A stretch of DNA of 64,000 nt from Rummeliibacillus sp044763875 (GTDB taxonomy: Bacteria > Bacillota > Bacilli > Bacillales_A > Planococcaceae). This document shows, piece by piece, positions 7,502-16,650 of the stretch. How positions within the stretch are numbered: position 1 is the first letter of the stretch; each line of letters starts with the position of its first letter. A model generated the notes under the pieces. That model was not told the DNA's origin. It worked only from the letters and a program-made list of their open reading frames with translations, and did not search any database. Position numbers and translations under genes: made by a program. The stretch covers positions 62,001-126,000 of the forward strand of contig NZ_JBIWGZ010000001.1 in the NCBI RefSeq assembly GCF_044763875.1. The letters are read 5' to 3'.

Positions 7502-7686
7502 CCGTCTGTAGCGGAACATACAAATCTGATTATTACTGTGTTGAAAGGTTCGTGTTTAAAAACCAAAAATGGATTTATGAAATTTATTTAATTAGATTCA
7601 CGGATTGAAATAATTTAATTATTTGGATATATTTTGGAACTAAAATTATTTTTCAGACGTAGATTAGTAAAAAGGGAGGATTGTTC

Positions 7687-8133
7687 ATGATAAAATCTAA
7701 TTGGATATCTTATTTTGGGAAAATTCTATGGGTTGTCGGATTAATTATATTAGTAAATATAAGTTTTAATTATGAAAATCAGATTCAACAAACTGCGAGA
7801 GAAACATTTAGTTTAATTCCTGTTATTTGGTCTAAATTATTTATCTCGATTATATTTGGTCTCTATATTTCTATTGTTTTCGTGAAAAATTGGTCATTTA
7901 ATATAAATCCATCTTTATTTTGGTGTATATCTATTCCTAGTATACTACTTTCGTTTGCCTTCCCAATATTGGCTACACTTTCATCCTTGAAATCTTTGCC
8001 AGATTATATAGCGAGTTCATCCATTTCTTTTTGGCTAATAAATGTTTCTTCTTCAGATGTGTTCGGAATTATCGCAGGGTTGTCGATTATCCTAAGTTTT
8101 TTTAATGCTCGCCCGAGTAATAAGAATCAATAA
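7687..8133 (+). CDS. small multi-pass membrane protein, unknown
   Basis: A 148-residue hydrophobic protein with about four predicted membrane segments (around residues 9-27, 45-65, 77-97 and 122-140) and a short polar C-terminus (NARPSNKNQ). No known motif. I start at ATG 7687 because the GGGAGGA at 7674-7680 is at a proper distance; the TTG at 7681 touches that site. It is a single-gene unit with a bidirectional terminator after it, and faces another membrane protein gene of unknown function. Confidence 0.65.
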   Translation: MIKSNWISYFGKILWVVGLIILVNISFNYENQIQQTARETFSLIPVIWSKLFISIIFGLYISIVFVKNWSFNINPSLFWCISIPSILLSFAFPILATLSSLKSLPDYIASSSISFWLINVSSSDVFGIIAGLSIILSFFNARPSNKNQ

Positions 8134-8180
8134 TTTATTATTTAACAGACGTTTGCTTACAGTTTAATTATAAAACATAT

Positions 8181-8219
8181 AAAATAGACTTGGTTTTAGA
8201 CCCAAGTCTATTTTATTTT
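8181..8219. terminator. bidirectional terminator
   Basis: AAAATAGACTTGG pairs with CCCAAGTCTATTTT; both flanks give T-runs on the respective strand. It ends the membrane protein gene upstream. The following 8220-8385 shows nothing I recognise. Confidence 0.75.
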
Positions 8220-8385
8220 CTGATTAAATCAACAGTAAAATTTAACAGAGCCATTTTGTAAATCATAGGTAAATCTTATAAAGAAATTACAACAAGAGAA
8301 TGTGCAAAGAATGATGCGTTATCGCTGAAAATGGGGTGTATCTTAGAGCGGAATCTTTAAATTAGCATTTGCATATTTATTTTAT

Positions 8386-9063
8386 CTATAATTCTATCGC
8401 ATTTAATTTTTCTGGTTTCTTATAAAATAAAAAAATTATAATTCCAACGATCATTAAGCAAAACGTACAATTTTGTGCAATGCCAATTATGTCATTCCAA
8501 CTGTCTTTTCCGTTTACCAACAATTGTAGAATCAGACCCACAAGTAAAATCAATAATGTATAGTATGATTTTTTTACTAAAAATCCAACAGCTCCTCCAA
8601 ATAATCCCCCAAAAGCTGAAGCACCGAACCAACTTACATAATTCATTATTTGTTGTATAACTGGTATGGGTATGTTATCCGACGTATTTTCATAAAAATG
8701 TCCAATAATTATATAGAGACTAATAGCAATGAGTGTATATACCATACCAAATAAAATTGCTTCTTTTAAATTATTGGCAAATCGATAACCAATGAACATA
8801 GCTATCATAAACCATATAGGTAAAGAATTAATCATAATCGCTAAATAAGAAATGACAAATTTAAAATTAGAAATGTCTTTATTTATAAAAGGTAAGTTAT
8901 CTGAAACCACAGAAAAAATAGCAACAGTAACACTGACTATAGAAGTAAAAATAATAAACGGTTTACGAGTTACTTCTTTATTCTCTTGCAACAAATTGCC
9001 CCCTCTCAATAATTTCATCTTTGCTTTCTTTAATATAGATAACGATTCGACAAATATTTCCAA
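8386..9063 (-). CDS. multi-pass membrane protein, unknown
   Basis: A protein of up to 225 residues with about six membrane segments and a lysine-rich C-terminus (FYKKPEKLNAIEL). It resembles small uncharacterised membrane proteins of Bacillus; no transporter or enzyme motif is visible. The start is uncertain: TTG 9063 has AGAGGAAT close by, but TTG at 8991 follows AGAGGGGG at a better distance and would give a 201-residue protein beginning QENKEV after the initiator, which removes a hydrophilic N-terminal extension. I list the longer frame. Confidence 0.6.
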   Translation of the reverse strand: MEIFVESLSILKKAKMKLLRGGNLLQENKEVTRKPFIIFTSIVSVTVAIFSVVSDNLPFINKDISNFKFVISYLAIMINSLPIWFMIAMFIGYRFANNLKEAILFGMVYTLIAISLYIIIGHFYENTSDNIPIPVIQQIMNYVSWFGASAFGGLFGGAVGFLVKKSYYTLLILLVGLILQLLVNGKDSWNDIIGIAQNCTFCLMIVGIIIFLFYKKPEKLNAIEL

Positions 9064-9198
9064 ATTCCTCTATTTAAATAATCTTCAGTAAACTTGGTTT
9101 AGGATTAATAATTTATTTGTATCTTTGGAATGGGGTGCAATTAGATTTATTTATGAAGTCATTACAACGAAAGGTATTAATAATAAAAATGAAAAAAA

Positions 9199-9235
9199 CT
9201 CTAGTCCCGATGATGAAGGGGATTAGAGCTTTTGT
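9199..9235. terminator. bidirectional terminator
   Basis: CTCTAGTCCC pairs with GGGGATTAGAG around GATGATGAA, with an A-run on the left and T-run on the right, so it can end the repeat-protein gene on the minus strand. Confidence 0.7.
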
Positions 9236-9253
9236 GAGAAATGAATTTTTCAT

Positions 9254-10042
9254 CTATCTCATAAGATAGCCATATTTTCTTGAAGGGAAATCTGCTCCTA
9301 GTTTGTTAACTTGAGCTTTGGCATCTTTGATTAAAGTTTGTGCCTTTTCTTTTGTATTTGTATCTAAATGTTTGACTTTTCCATGATGCTTTGGAAATGA
9401 AACTCCCAGTGCTTTCAGCTGTTTATCAGCTTCTTCTTTGGTTAAGGAACCATCTTTAACTTTTTTCATAATTTCTTTAACTTTAGTTTTCGTTTTGTCG
9501 TCTAACTTTGCAAACATTTCTGCTCTGGGATGTTTAGGAAATGAAACCCCAAGAGCTTTTAATTGTTTATGGGCTTCTTCTTTAGTCAGTGAGCCATCTT
9601 TAACTTTTTTCATAATTTCTTTAACTTTAGTTTTCGTTTTGTCATCTAGCTTTGCAAACATTTCTGCTCTGGGATGTTTAGGAAATGAAACCCCAAGAGC
9701 TTTTAATTGTTTATCGCCCTTTTCTTTAGTTAAGGAGCCGTCTTTAACTTTTTTCATAATTCCTTTAACTTTTGCTTTTGTTTTGTCATCTAGCTTATTA
9801 AATGTTTCGCACTTAGCGTTGTGCTTTGGGACGGGAGCACCTATTTTTGCTAAGTCTAAATCTAATTTATTTAATATTTCATCTACTTTTTGCTGAGTTC
9901 TAGGATTTAGCATTGGTTGATGTTCAGAAGCGGTCATGTTTTGCTCTGCAGCTAAAGTAAAAGTTGGTGCAATTGTGTTACTCATAATTCCGAATGATAA
10001 AGCACAAGTTAGGGGAAATGATAAAAGTTTTTGTTTAATCAT
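9254..10042 (-). CDS. secreted protein with 48-residue tandem repeats
   Basis: A 262-residue protein with a Sec signal peptide (MIKQKLL, hydrophobic core, likely cut after TLAA near residue 32). Residues 84-227 are three nearly identical 48-residue repeats (LDDKTK..KVK.IMKKVKDGSLTKEE..KQLKALGVSFPKH), flanked by two degenerate copies at about 45-83 and 228-262. Each unit looks like two or three short charged helices; the DGSLTKEEA.KQL.ALG part resembles a SHOCT-like helical hairpin. It is probably exported and may bind a surface or polymer, or act as a small helical scaffold; function is unknown. AGGAG precedes the ATG. Confidence 0.75.
   Translation of the reverse strand: MIKQKLLSFPLTCALSFGIMSNTIAPTFTLAAEQNMTASEHQPMLNPRTQQKVDEILNKLDLDLAKIGAPVPKHNAKCETFNKLDDKTKAKVKGIMKKVKDGSLTKEKGDKQLKALGVSFPKHPRAEMFAKLDDKTKTKVKEIMKKVKDGSLTKEEAHKQLKALGVSFPKHPRAEMFAKLDDKTKTKVKEIMKKVKDGSLTKEEADKQLKALGVSFPKHHGKVKHLDTNTKEKAQTLIKDAKAQVNKLGADFPSRKYGYLMR
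9362..9793 (-). repeat. three 144-bp tandem repeats inside the secreted protein gene
   Basis: The three coding repeats recur at an exact 144-base period and are almost identical in DNA, e.g. CATCTTTAACTTTTTTCAT at 9451 and 9595 and a near copy at 9739. Such fresh repeats allow copy-number change by slippage or recombination. Confidence 0.85.
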
Positions 10043-10369
10043 TTGTATCTACTCCTATAATTTATTTAAACAGTATAGAAAAGCTTTTTCTAAGGATCAA
10101 CAGATAGTGATTTTCTTTAATTCATCTACCTTCTTCCAAGAATAATTTTGAGATTATTTTGCCCAGTTTTTAAAAAATTAAAAGTATCGAATAAACTCAT
10201 TTTTAATTTTTTTGCAGATTAAAAATTTGTTCCACACTAATTATGTAGAAAGATTTTTAGTAAAAAAATAACCCACCTTTTATCAAATGGGTTTTAAACA
10301 TTAACAGCAAATTTTCTAATCGAAACCGACTATTGATATCAAATAAAGAGACTTAATTTATTTGATATT

Positions 10370-10412
10370 GTATACCGTTTTGCATAATGCGAGGCCCAAA
10401 AGCATCTGTTCT
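10370..10412 (-). pseudogene. 3' fragment of a second ykuK copy
   Basis: About 40 bases here match the 3' end of the intact YkuK gene (15978-16017) with only a few mismatches and one indel: both contain GCATAATGCGA and AAAAGCATCTG in the same spacing. Read on the minus strand it corresponds to the KPDAFVASHYANRYT end of YkuK, but with a frameshift. It ends next to an inverted repeat. It is a small remnant of a duplication. Confidence 0.6.
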
Positions 10413-10625
10413 GTTTTAATCCCTTCTACTAAATTAGTAAATTGCTACAACTCCTAATTCCTCATTGGCGTGTCACAGCTTCGCTTGTTATACGAGATCT
10501 AAGTCCAAACCAGCCTCAATCATGTTTCTACAAGTAGGAGAGAGCCGATTAGCTGAAGGGTTCGAAGCTCTACGGTCAGTTATGTTCTACCATGGCTACT
10601 GATATAATAAGACCAAATAAAAAAT

Positions 10626-10650
10626 GGTCACCCAGAAATATCTGGTGACC
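10626..10650. terminator. strong hairpin, possible terminator
   Basis: GGTCACCCAGA and TCTGGTGACC pair around AATA. The T-run on the plus side is poor (TTATAAT); on the minus side TTTTATTTGG follows. It could stop transcription in either direction before the two-component genes. Confidence 0.55.
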
Positions 10651-10885
10651 TTATAATACGAACATGGTAGGTTTATTCAAGAAGGATGGTATAATTTATG
10701 TCTATAATAATCGGTGAAATAGGTAAGAGAAATATAAAATTGAATAAAACATAAACTCAAGTAATGGTTTACTTCAGTTTTTATAAGATGAGTTTCCAAC
10801 AGAATACGTGACTGAAGCAATGAATTAATTTTAGTAGGTGAATTAAATATATTTTTAGTTTTGCACCGATACATAGGAGGATTCA

Positions 10886-11578
10886 ATGTACAAAATATTA
10901 ATTGTTGAAGATGAAATGAATATCGCAAAGGAATTAAAATGTCATCTTGAAAAATATGGTTATCAGTGCCTTGTTGTAGATGATTTTGAAAAGGTACTGG
11001 ATCTTTTTCAAGACTTTATTCCGCATCTTGTTATCATGGATATTAATTTACCCGCATTTGATGGATATTATTGGTCTCGTAAAATAAGACGGGTATCGAA
11101 ATGTCCCATTATGATTCTCTCTGCTCGTATGAGTGAGTTAGACCAGGTATATGGAATTGAAAATGGGGCAGATGACTTCGTTACAAAACCCTTTTTAATG
11201 GACGTGCTACTTGCAAAAATAAATGGACAAATTCGCCGTGTATATGGAGAATATGCACAAGATTCACAAAAGAGTACTCTAAAAAGGGGAAATACGGTTT
11301 TAAATCGGGATGCTGTCATATTATCTACACATGATCAAGAGGAGATATTAACACTAAGGGAACTAATGCTTTGTTCAATATTATTTGAAGCATTTCCCAA
11401 TGTCGTAACGAGGCAGCAGTTACTCACAGCTATCTGGGATGATGAAAAATTTGTCGAGGAAAATACGCTTTCAGTAAATATTAAAAGGTTAAGAAAGAAA
11501 TTAGTAGGGATTCATTCATCATTAGAAATAACAACAATCAGAGGTATTGGATATCAACTAAGGGAGAAAATTTCATGA
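10886..11578 (+). CDS. OmpR/PhoB-type response regulator of Bce/Yxd-like system
   Basis: A 230-residue regulator. Residues 1-115 are a receiver with acidic pocket (VEDE, residues 7-10), the phosphorylated aspartate in VIMDINLP (about 52) and lysine in TKPF. Residues 130-228 are a winged-helix DNA-binding domain ending in TTIRGIGYQLRE. It is of the BceR/YxdJ group that controls antimicrobial-peptide ABC transporters, judged by sequence style and by the kinase and ABC genes after it. It overlaps the kinase gene by 4 bases (ATGA). AGGAGG precedes ATG. It probably binds TGACA-N4-TGTCA at 12588 upstream of the ABC genes. Confidence 0.88.
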   Translation: MYKILIVEDEMNIAKELKCHLEKYGYQCLVVDDFEKVLDLFQDFIPHLVIMDINLPAFDGYYWSRKIRRVSKCPIMILSARMSELDQVYGIENGADDFVTKPFLMDVLLAKINGQIRRVYGEYAQDSQKSTLKRGNTVLNRDAVILSTHDQEEILTLRELMLCSILFEAFPNVVTRQQLLTAIWDDEKFVEENTLSVNIKRLRKKLVGIHSSLEITTIRGIGYQLREKIS

Positions 11579-12570
11579 AGTTGTTTTTACAGGATCATTT
11601 AAGTTTAATTATCCTTTATATTATAACGTTCATTAGTTTGCCGGTAGTTATAAATCGCCTAGATGGCCTTGAAAATCACTATCCCTATTTTATATTTTTA
11701 GCTGTTACCTTTCTAACCATTTTACTTTTCTTTCGCTATGTACGTCGCAAAAAGATGTATTCAAATATTAAGGAAAAGAGGATTGATACAGGTGATTTTC
11801 TGATTCATCAGCCAAGTGCACCTATAGAAAAAGCATATGCAGATCAATTGCATGAGATTCAATCTTTTCTCCTCTCAAAAGAAGATGAATACAAGGATTT
11901 CCTACAAGAACAGCAATTAATGATTTCTCAAACTGTTCATCAAATGAAAACACCACTTTCTGTCATTCAATTACTGATCCAATCGAATCATCCAAAAGAT
12001 CCAAGTTTACTTCTGGAGTTGCAAAAAATAAAAAAGGAATGCGACAAGTTGAACTTTTCTTTAAATCAGCTATTAACATATAGTCGTTCTACAAAAATGT
12101 TAGCAGATTTAAAGATAGAACCAATCCTCTTAAAGAATATCATGCAGGAAGTGATTAATGATTTAAAGGATTATTTCATAGAGGAAGAAATCTTTCCAAA
12201 AGTTTCGATACGAGATGACGTATTGCTTTATTCGGATCGCAAATGGATAAAGGTTGTGATTTACCAGCTATTGAGTAATGCTGTCAAATATGGAGAGAAG
12301 CAATCTTCTGTTGTTATTCATTATGAAAATAATCAATTATATATCAAAAACAAAGGAGAAACAATACCGGAAAGTGAAATAAACCGTGTTTTTGAATTGT
12401 TTTACACAGGTACTAAAGGCCGCACGAAGGGTGAGGCGACTGGTATCGGACTCTACTTGGTAAAAAAGGTTCTTTCTACATTAAACCATCCATGCAAGTT
12501 ATATTCCTCCCATAATGAAACAACTTTTGTAATTGATTTTTCCGGAAGTATAGAAACGGCTGCCAAATAA
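11575..12570 (+). CDS. intramembrane-sensing histidine kinase, Bce/Yxd-like
   Basis: A 331-residue kinase with two membrane helices close together at the N-terminus (about residues 9-28 and 36-55) and almost no extracellular loop, typical of BceS-like kinases (about 334 residues) that sense through their partner ABC transporter. Phosphoacceptor histidine in TVHQMKTPLS (about residue 123), N box SNAVKYG, and G box ATGIGLYLVKK follow. It would phosphorylate the regulator encoded just upstream. Because the kinase depends on the permease for sensing, the stop codon in the permease gene may leave it blind. Confidence 0.87.
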   Translation: MKLFLQDHLSLIILYIITFISLPVVINRLDGLENHYPYFIFLAVTFLTILLFFRYVRRKKMYSNIKEKRIDTGDFLIHQPSAPIEKAYADQLHEIQSFLLSKEDEYKDFLQEQQLMISQTVHQMKTPLSVIQLLIQSNHPKDPSLLLELQKIKKECDKLNFSLNQLLTYSRSTKMLADLKIEPILLKNIMQEVINDLKDYFIEEEIFPKVSIRDDVLLYSDRKWIKVVIYQLLSNAVKYGEKQSSVVIHYENNQLYIKNKGETIPESEINRVFELFYTGTKGRTKGEATGIGLYLVKKVLSTLNHPCKLYSSHNETTFVIDFSGSIETAAK

Positions 12571-12582
12571 GGTAGCCGTTTT
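12554..12582 (+). terminator. terminator between kinase and ABC genes
   Basis: AAACGGCTGCC and GGTAGCCGTTTT form a hairpin whose loop holds the kinase stop codon. It separates regulator/kinase from the ABC genes, so the latter need their own promoter. Confidence 0.7.
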
Positions 12583-12587
12583 GAATA

Positions 12588-12651
12588 TGACAATTTTGTC
12601 ATATTGGTGTCATGTTTGGAGATTTAAGAGAGCAGGAGGGGAAGCTATACT
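12588..12651 (+). promoter_or_regulatory. BceR-type binding site and promoter of ABC genes
   Basis: TGACAATTTTGTCA (12588-12601) is a perfect inverted repeat of the TNACA-N4-TGTNA kind recognised by BceR-like regulators. A good -10, TATACT (12646-12651), has only a poor -35 (TTTAAG, 12623-12628), as expected for a promoter that needs an activator. The site lies about 22 bases upstream of that -35. Confidence 0.6.
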
Positions 12652-12682
12652 AAAACAGAGATAAACAAGGAGTGAATTGCAC

Positions 12683-13444
12683 ATGACAAACACGATTTTG
12701 AACGTAAATCAACTTCAAAAAGAATATACAGGAGAAATCACATACAAGGCTTTAAAAGGTATTAATTTTAATTTAAATGAAAACGAATTTGTTGCTGTTA
12801 TGGGGCCATCTGGTAGTGGAAAAACAACATTCCTTAATTGCATTTCCACAATTGATCGGCCAACTAATGGCGACATCACAATCAATTCCAAAAATCCATT
12901 TGATTTAAATGATGATGAATTGGCAAAATTCAGAAGAGCGGAACTTGGATTTGTTTTTCAAGATTTTAACCTGGTTCATACATTGACAGTAGAAGAAAAT
13001 AATTTATTGCCATTGACACTCGATTCCATAGATGAGAAAGAAATGAGAAAGAGTTTAACGAAAATTGTCGATTTTTTAGGGATTGAAGAGATTTTAAAAA
13101 AGCGTACATTTGAAATTTCAGGAGGACAGAAACAACGTGTAGCAATTGCAAGAGCTGTTATCCATGAACCGAGCTTATTACTAGCAGATGAGCCAACTGG
13201 AAACTTAGATTCTAAAGCCGTAAATAGCGTGATGGAATTGTTCGAATCGATCAACAAGACTTTTAAAACAGCCATATTAATGGTGACGCATGATGCTTAT
13301 GTTGCCAGTTTTGCACAGCGTGTCATCTTTATAAAAGATGGTGTTCTTTTTAATGAGATACATCGGGGGAAGAACAAACAGCAATTTTATCAAGAAATAA
13401 TGGATACTCTCACGTATTTAGGTGGTGGCCAGCATGAGTTTTAA
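12683..13444 (+). CDS. ABC transporter ATPase, BceA/YxdL-like
   Basis: A 253-residue ATPase with Walker A GPSGSGKTT (about residues 42-50), Q loop FVFQDFNL, signature SGGQKQRVAIARA and Walker B LLADEPTGNLD followed by the H-loop THD. This is the MacB/BceA-type arrangement. It powers the paired permease for removing or shielding against peptide antibiotics at the membrane. I start at ATG 12683, with AAGGAG about 10 bases upstream. Its end overlaps the start of the permease gene (ATG 13434), a usual sign of translational coupling. Confidence 0.88.
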   Translation: MTNTILNVNQLQKEYTGEITYKALKGINFNLNENEFVAVMGPSGSGKTTFLNCISTIDRPTNGDITINSKNPFDLNDDELAKFRRAELGFVFQDFNLVHTLTVEENNLLPLTLDSIDEKEMRKSLTKIVDFLGIEEILKKRTFEISGGQKQRVAIARAVIHEPSLLLADEPTGNLDSKAVNSVMELFESINKTFKTAILMVTHDAYVASFAQRVIFIKDGVLFNEIHRGKNKQQFYQEIMDTLTYLGGGQHEF

Positions 13445-15281
13445 CCATATTGTCATTCAAAATGTTTTATGAGATAAATCAACATATATTTCCTACTTTT
13501 TAAGTAGTGTCTTCTCGATTTTAATCTTTTTCCTATTTTCGACTACAGCTTTCCATCCAATGATGAAGGAAGTGGATACTACAAGTACATTGGGATTAAC
13601 AATGTTACTTGCCAGCTTCTTTATTTATATTTTTTCATTTATTTTTATTATCTATTCGCTGTACGCTTTTTTAAAAAAGAAAACAAAAACACTTGGAGTA
13701 TTTTTGATGTCAGGTGCCTCCATGAAACAAATACGCAAAATGGTTTTTAGAGAAAATATGCTTATCGCCGGGGCATCGATTATCACAGCAATTGCTCTTG
13801 GACTTATCATTGCTCCTCTATTTTTAATGGTTGCTAAAAAGGTGTTACGTGCTGATAGCTTTGGAATGTATGTACCATTACAATCAATCACGTTAACAAT
13901 AGTCTTATTTATTATTTTATTTGTGGTAGTTTCTAAATTTATGTCACGCTTTATCAAAAATGAAGAAATCGTACAGTTGTTAAAAGCAGATGTAACTCAA
14001 GAAAAGCCAATTGCACCCAGACCATTGAACCTGGTGCTCTCGATCATTGCGACCGCTTTTCTATTCATTTCACTAATCAAGGAAATGAATTGGATAAAAT
14101 CTCTTGATACGTTCGGTTATTTTGCACTATTTGCCAGTCTATTATTAGCCATTTATTTTACAGTTACTCAAGGTGTGCTCCTGGCAATTCGTATATTGCA
14201 AAGAAAATCTTCATATCTCCAAAAAACAAACATGCTGTTTGTTTCCAACTTAAAGGCTAAAGGACGTTCTCATGCGCATATTATTTACTTATTAACGATT
14301 TTATTGCTCGGTGTTTTTCTATGTACAAGCGTTCTATATAGCTCCTACTATAATGTGAAGGAAAAAACAGAGAGCCTATATCCTTACAGCTTCCAATATA
14401 CTTCCCTTCCTACTAACACATCTGTAGCTGAGGAAGCAGATATTCGGTTTATTGAGGCTACATTAGACAAAGAAGGTAAGTATGCTGCATATTATTCAGC
14501 CTTTAAAACGGATGAAGAACGGCGGATTGGCTTTATGTCGGTTTCGAATTATAACGCACTTGGTTTGCATAAGCCGATTACACTAAAGGACAACGAGTAT
14601 TATGTCGCAGCTGGTAATGAAGGTATAAAACCTAATACAAAGACGATTCATGAATACCCATTTGGGAAGCTCAAATATGTTGGTCTTGAAGAAAAAAATA
14701 TTTTATCAACGGGTTTAAGAAATGCATATTTTATTGTTCCAGATAAAGTATATGAAACAATTGATTATCCAGTTTACAAAGTGTTTGCTTATGAAATGGA
14801 AAATTGGACAGACAAGGTCGATGTAGTAGAAACCATTTTATCGCGGGTTCATACAGATCCTGATACACACCTAACAGCTTCTAAAATTGATTTATATGAT
14901 ACGGAAAAATTCGTGAAGAGTATCATGTTCTTCATCGGATTTATGTTGAGTTTAATTTTCTTGAGTGCAGCAATGAGTATTCTTTATTTCTACCTGCAAA
15001 CATCACTTGAAGGAGAAAAGAAGAAATATGCAGGCATTCGAAAAATTGGACTTTCAAATAAAGAGCTATCTACCGTTGTATCGAGGGAGTTAGCCATTTT
15101 AATTTTTATTCCGTTTACTATCGCAGCTATTATTTTATTTGTAGCGATGTTTGGAATGAGTAATTATATTTCATCAACATTCTATCTAATGACAGCGATC
15201 GGTGTAGGCATATTTTCACTGCTATTTGTTGTGAGTTTTTTCATCATCCGACGAAGTTATTTAAACAAACTGGTAAATTAA
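13434..15281 (+). pseudogene. ABC permease, BceB/YxdM-like, with premature stop
   Basis: From ATG 13434 (overlapping the ATPase gene) the frame reads MSFNHIVIQNVL, then TGA at 13470-13472, then continues open as DKSTYISYFL to 15281; total 615 codons, the normal size for BceB/YxdM/FtsX-like permeases with ten membrane helices. A CGA-to-TGA change explains the stop, since arginine or similar is usual at that place (NVLRDKSTY). Translation could restart at ATG 13560 (573 residues), but no ribosome-binding site is there and the first membrane helix would be lost. The large extracellular domain (about residues 285-490) is intact. It is either a recent inactivation or a sequence error. Confidence 0.75.
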
Positions 15282-15411
15282 TACGCAAACAACAAATAGA
15301 GGAGGATTCATTCTAATTCTCCTTTCATAGGCTTGATAAACGAGTAGAATTTTGAAACGAATAGATGAATTAAATTTTTTGCGCGGGAATGATACAAGGA
15401 GGAAAAATGAA

Positions 15412-15744
15412 ATGAAAATTATTAAATCATTAACTATATTTAGTTGTCTAGTGATTTTTATATTAGTCGGATGTGGTAAAAAAGATGTTGTGCTTGAAAA
15501 AGATTATTATGTGAAAATCGATGAAGAAGCAGAACAAACTAATAATAAGGAGCAATATGTTTATAATTTAAAAGGGTATGATGAGAATGGTGACGAAAAG
15601 GTAGTATATTTTTATGTTGATAAACCATATAAAAAAGGAACGCTGTTACGTGTTCCTAGAAGCCTCGAAGGATATACTGGTAGTAATGAGGTAATCGAAG
15701 CTTATGAATTGCCTAAAGAGGTTAAAATGAAATTAAAACTATAA
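15412..15744 (+). CDS. yxeA: YxeA-family lipoprotein
   Basis: A 110-residue protein with signal sequence and lipobox ILVGC (cysteine about residue 21), then a small domain with KDYYVKID and YNLKGYDENGDEK, typical of the YxeA (DUF1093) family of about 115 residues, which have an OB-like fold. In B. subtilis yxeA lies beside yxdJKLM, so its place after the Bce-type ABC genes fits. I start at ATG 15412, 9 bases after AAGGAGG; upstream in-frame codons have no site. Probably an accessory to peptide sensing or resistance; its exact role is not known. Confidence 0.8.
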   Translation: MKIIKSLTIFSCLVIFILVGCGKKDVVLEKDYYVKIDEEAEQTNNKEQYVYNLKGYDENGDEKVVYFYVDKPYKKGTLLRVPRSLEGYTGSNEVIEAYELPKEVKMKLKL

Positions 15745-15832
15745 AGTATATGCTTTTACAATCTCAATGATATTGGAGTTAGTCGCTGCGAAATACTGAG
15801 AATTCAAGGCAATTGATTCAAATAATAAAAAT

Positions 15833-15867
15833 ACCCCATCCTTGAGTTAGATGCTCAGATGGGGTTT
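15833..15867 (+). terminator. terminator shared in form with toxin locus
   Basis: ACCCCATC and GATGGGGT pair, with an inner TGAG/CTCA helix. Almost the same hairpin (CCATCCTTGAGTTA, GCTCAGATGGG) ends the toxin-like gene at 44868-44900, so this may be the tail of a lost toxin copy reused as a terminator. Confidence 0.65.
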
Positions 15868-15971
15868 CGCCAATTTTCTTGCCCACTATTAAATTAACCG
15901 TTTGATTTGCGGTCTTTTAACTTTTTTCTGTTGTTCATTTTAGTATTCTTGGAGATTGTTCCAGTGTTTCT

Positions 15972-16505
15972 TTACCTCGTATACCGATTCGCATAATGCG
16001 AAGCAACAAAAGCATCTGGCTTAATCTTGGGCTCCACTCCAATGGATTCCATTCTTGCGACCATTTCTTGTACAAATTCACGCGTTTTGTTGCGTTTGCC
16101 AGCACCGATATCGATGTGGCCTTCCATTGTAAAAGTTGAACCATCATAAATAAATGGAAGAATGATGTCGATCAGTTGCTTTTTCTTTTCCTCTGAAAAC
16201 ATCGATACGATTTCTTCCGTGAAGGAGAGCTCTAGTGAAATGCGTTCATGTAGATGTAGCATTTTCCTTGGGACAATCACTCTTCTAATACATGCCCATA
16301 CACCATGGCCTTCTTGCAAAATCACAATGCCAGTGATAAATACGGTGCAATCTTTATGAACTTGTGAGTCCGTTCCAACGATTAATCGATAATTACCTTT
16401 CGGATTTAAACTCATATAATGGACAATATGATCAAAAACGTCTTCGAAAGACATATTTTTTTCTTGAAGATTTTGAAAAGGATCGTAACGAAATGAATTT
16501 CCCAT
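15972..16505 (-). CDS. ykuK: YkuK-like ribonuclease H-fold protein
   Basis: A 177-residue protein of the YkuK (DUF458) family: RLIVGTDSQVHKDCTVF carries the first acidic residue of an RNase H-like fold, and further conserved pieces are IRRVIVPRK, HIDIGAGKRNKTREF and KIKPDAFVASHYANRYT at the end. Length matches B. subtilis YkuK (about 172). The biochemical role is not settled; RNase H fold suggests nucleic-acid binding or cleavage. A 3' fragment of a second copy lies at 10370-10412. It is transcribed away from purU. Confidence 0.85.
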   Translation of the reverse strand: MGNSFRYDPFQNLQEKNMSFEDVFDHIVHYMSLNPKGNYRLIVGTDSQVHKDCTVFITGIVILQEGHGVWACIRRVIVPRKMLHLHERISLELSFTEEIVSMFSEEKKKQLIDIILPFIYDGSTFTMEGHIDIGAGKRNKTREFVQEMVARMESIGVEPKIKPDAFVASHYANRYTR

Positions 16506-16650
16506 GTTTCACCGCTTCTTTCCTTAAAAGGGTTGTATATTACATTATATCCAAGGGTATTTTAATTGTTGCAGAAGAAATGACTTGAGTATTACTCTAG
16601 ATTGTTTGATAATTTATAATATATGTTATGTAGGAGATGTAAATAATATA

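Larger units (their letters stand above)
10043..10885. other. long intergenic region with relics and hairpins
   Basis: No intact gene found. It holds a weak terminator pointing left (AACCCA/TGGGTT at 10270-10295), a perfect 12-base inverted repeat (10336-10347 with 10357-10368), a fragment of a YkuK gene (10370-10412), an unrecognised block of higher GC at about 10450-10580, a strong hairpin (10626-10650) and then the AT-rich leader of the response regulator gene. It looks like the wreck of earlier insertions or rearrangements. Confidence 0.6.

Noticed and set aside
7378..7566. Open frame of 62 codons on the minus strand
   Set aside because: Produced by the rearranged GC-rich repeat, with no ribosome-binding site.
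9438..9896. 152-codon plus-strand frame
   Set aside because: Antisense of the 144-base repeats in the secreted protein gene; repeat structure keeps it open by chance.
10450..10580. Block of higher GC that might be the end of an insertion sequence (IS200/IS605 or IS110 type)
   Set aside because: No transposase reading frame of useful length, no clear ends or target duplication; I could not match it to a family.
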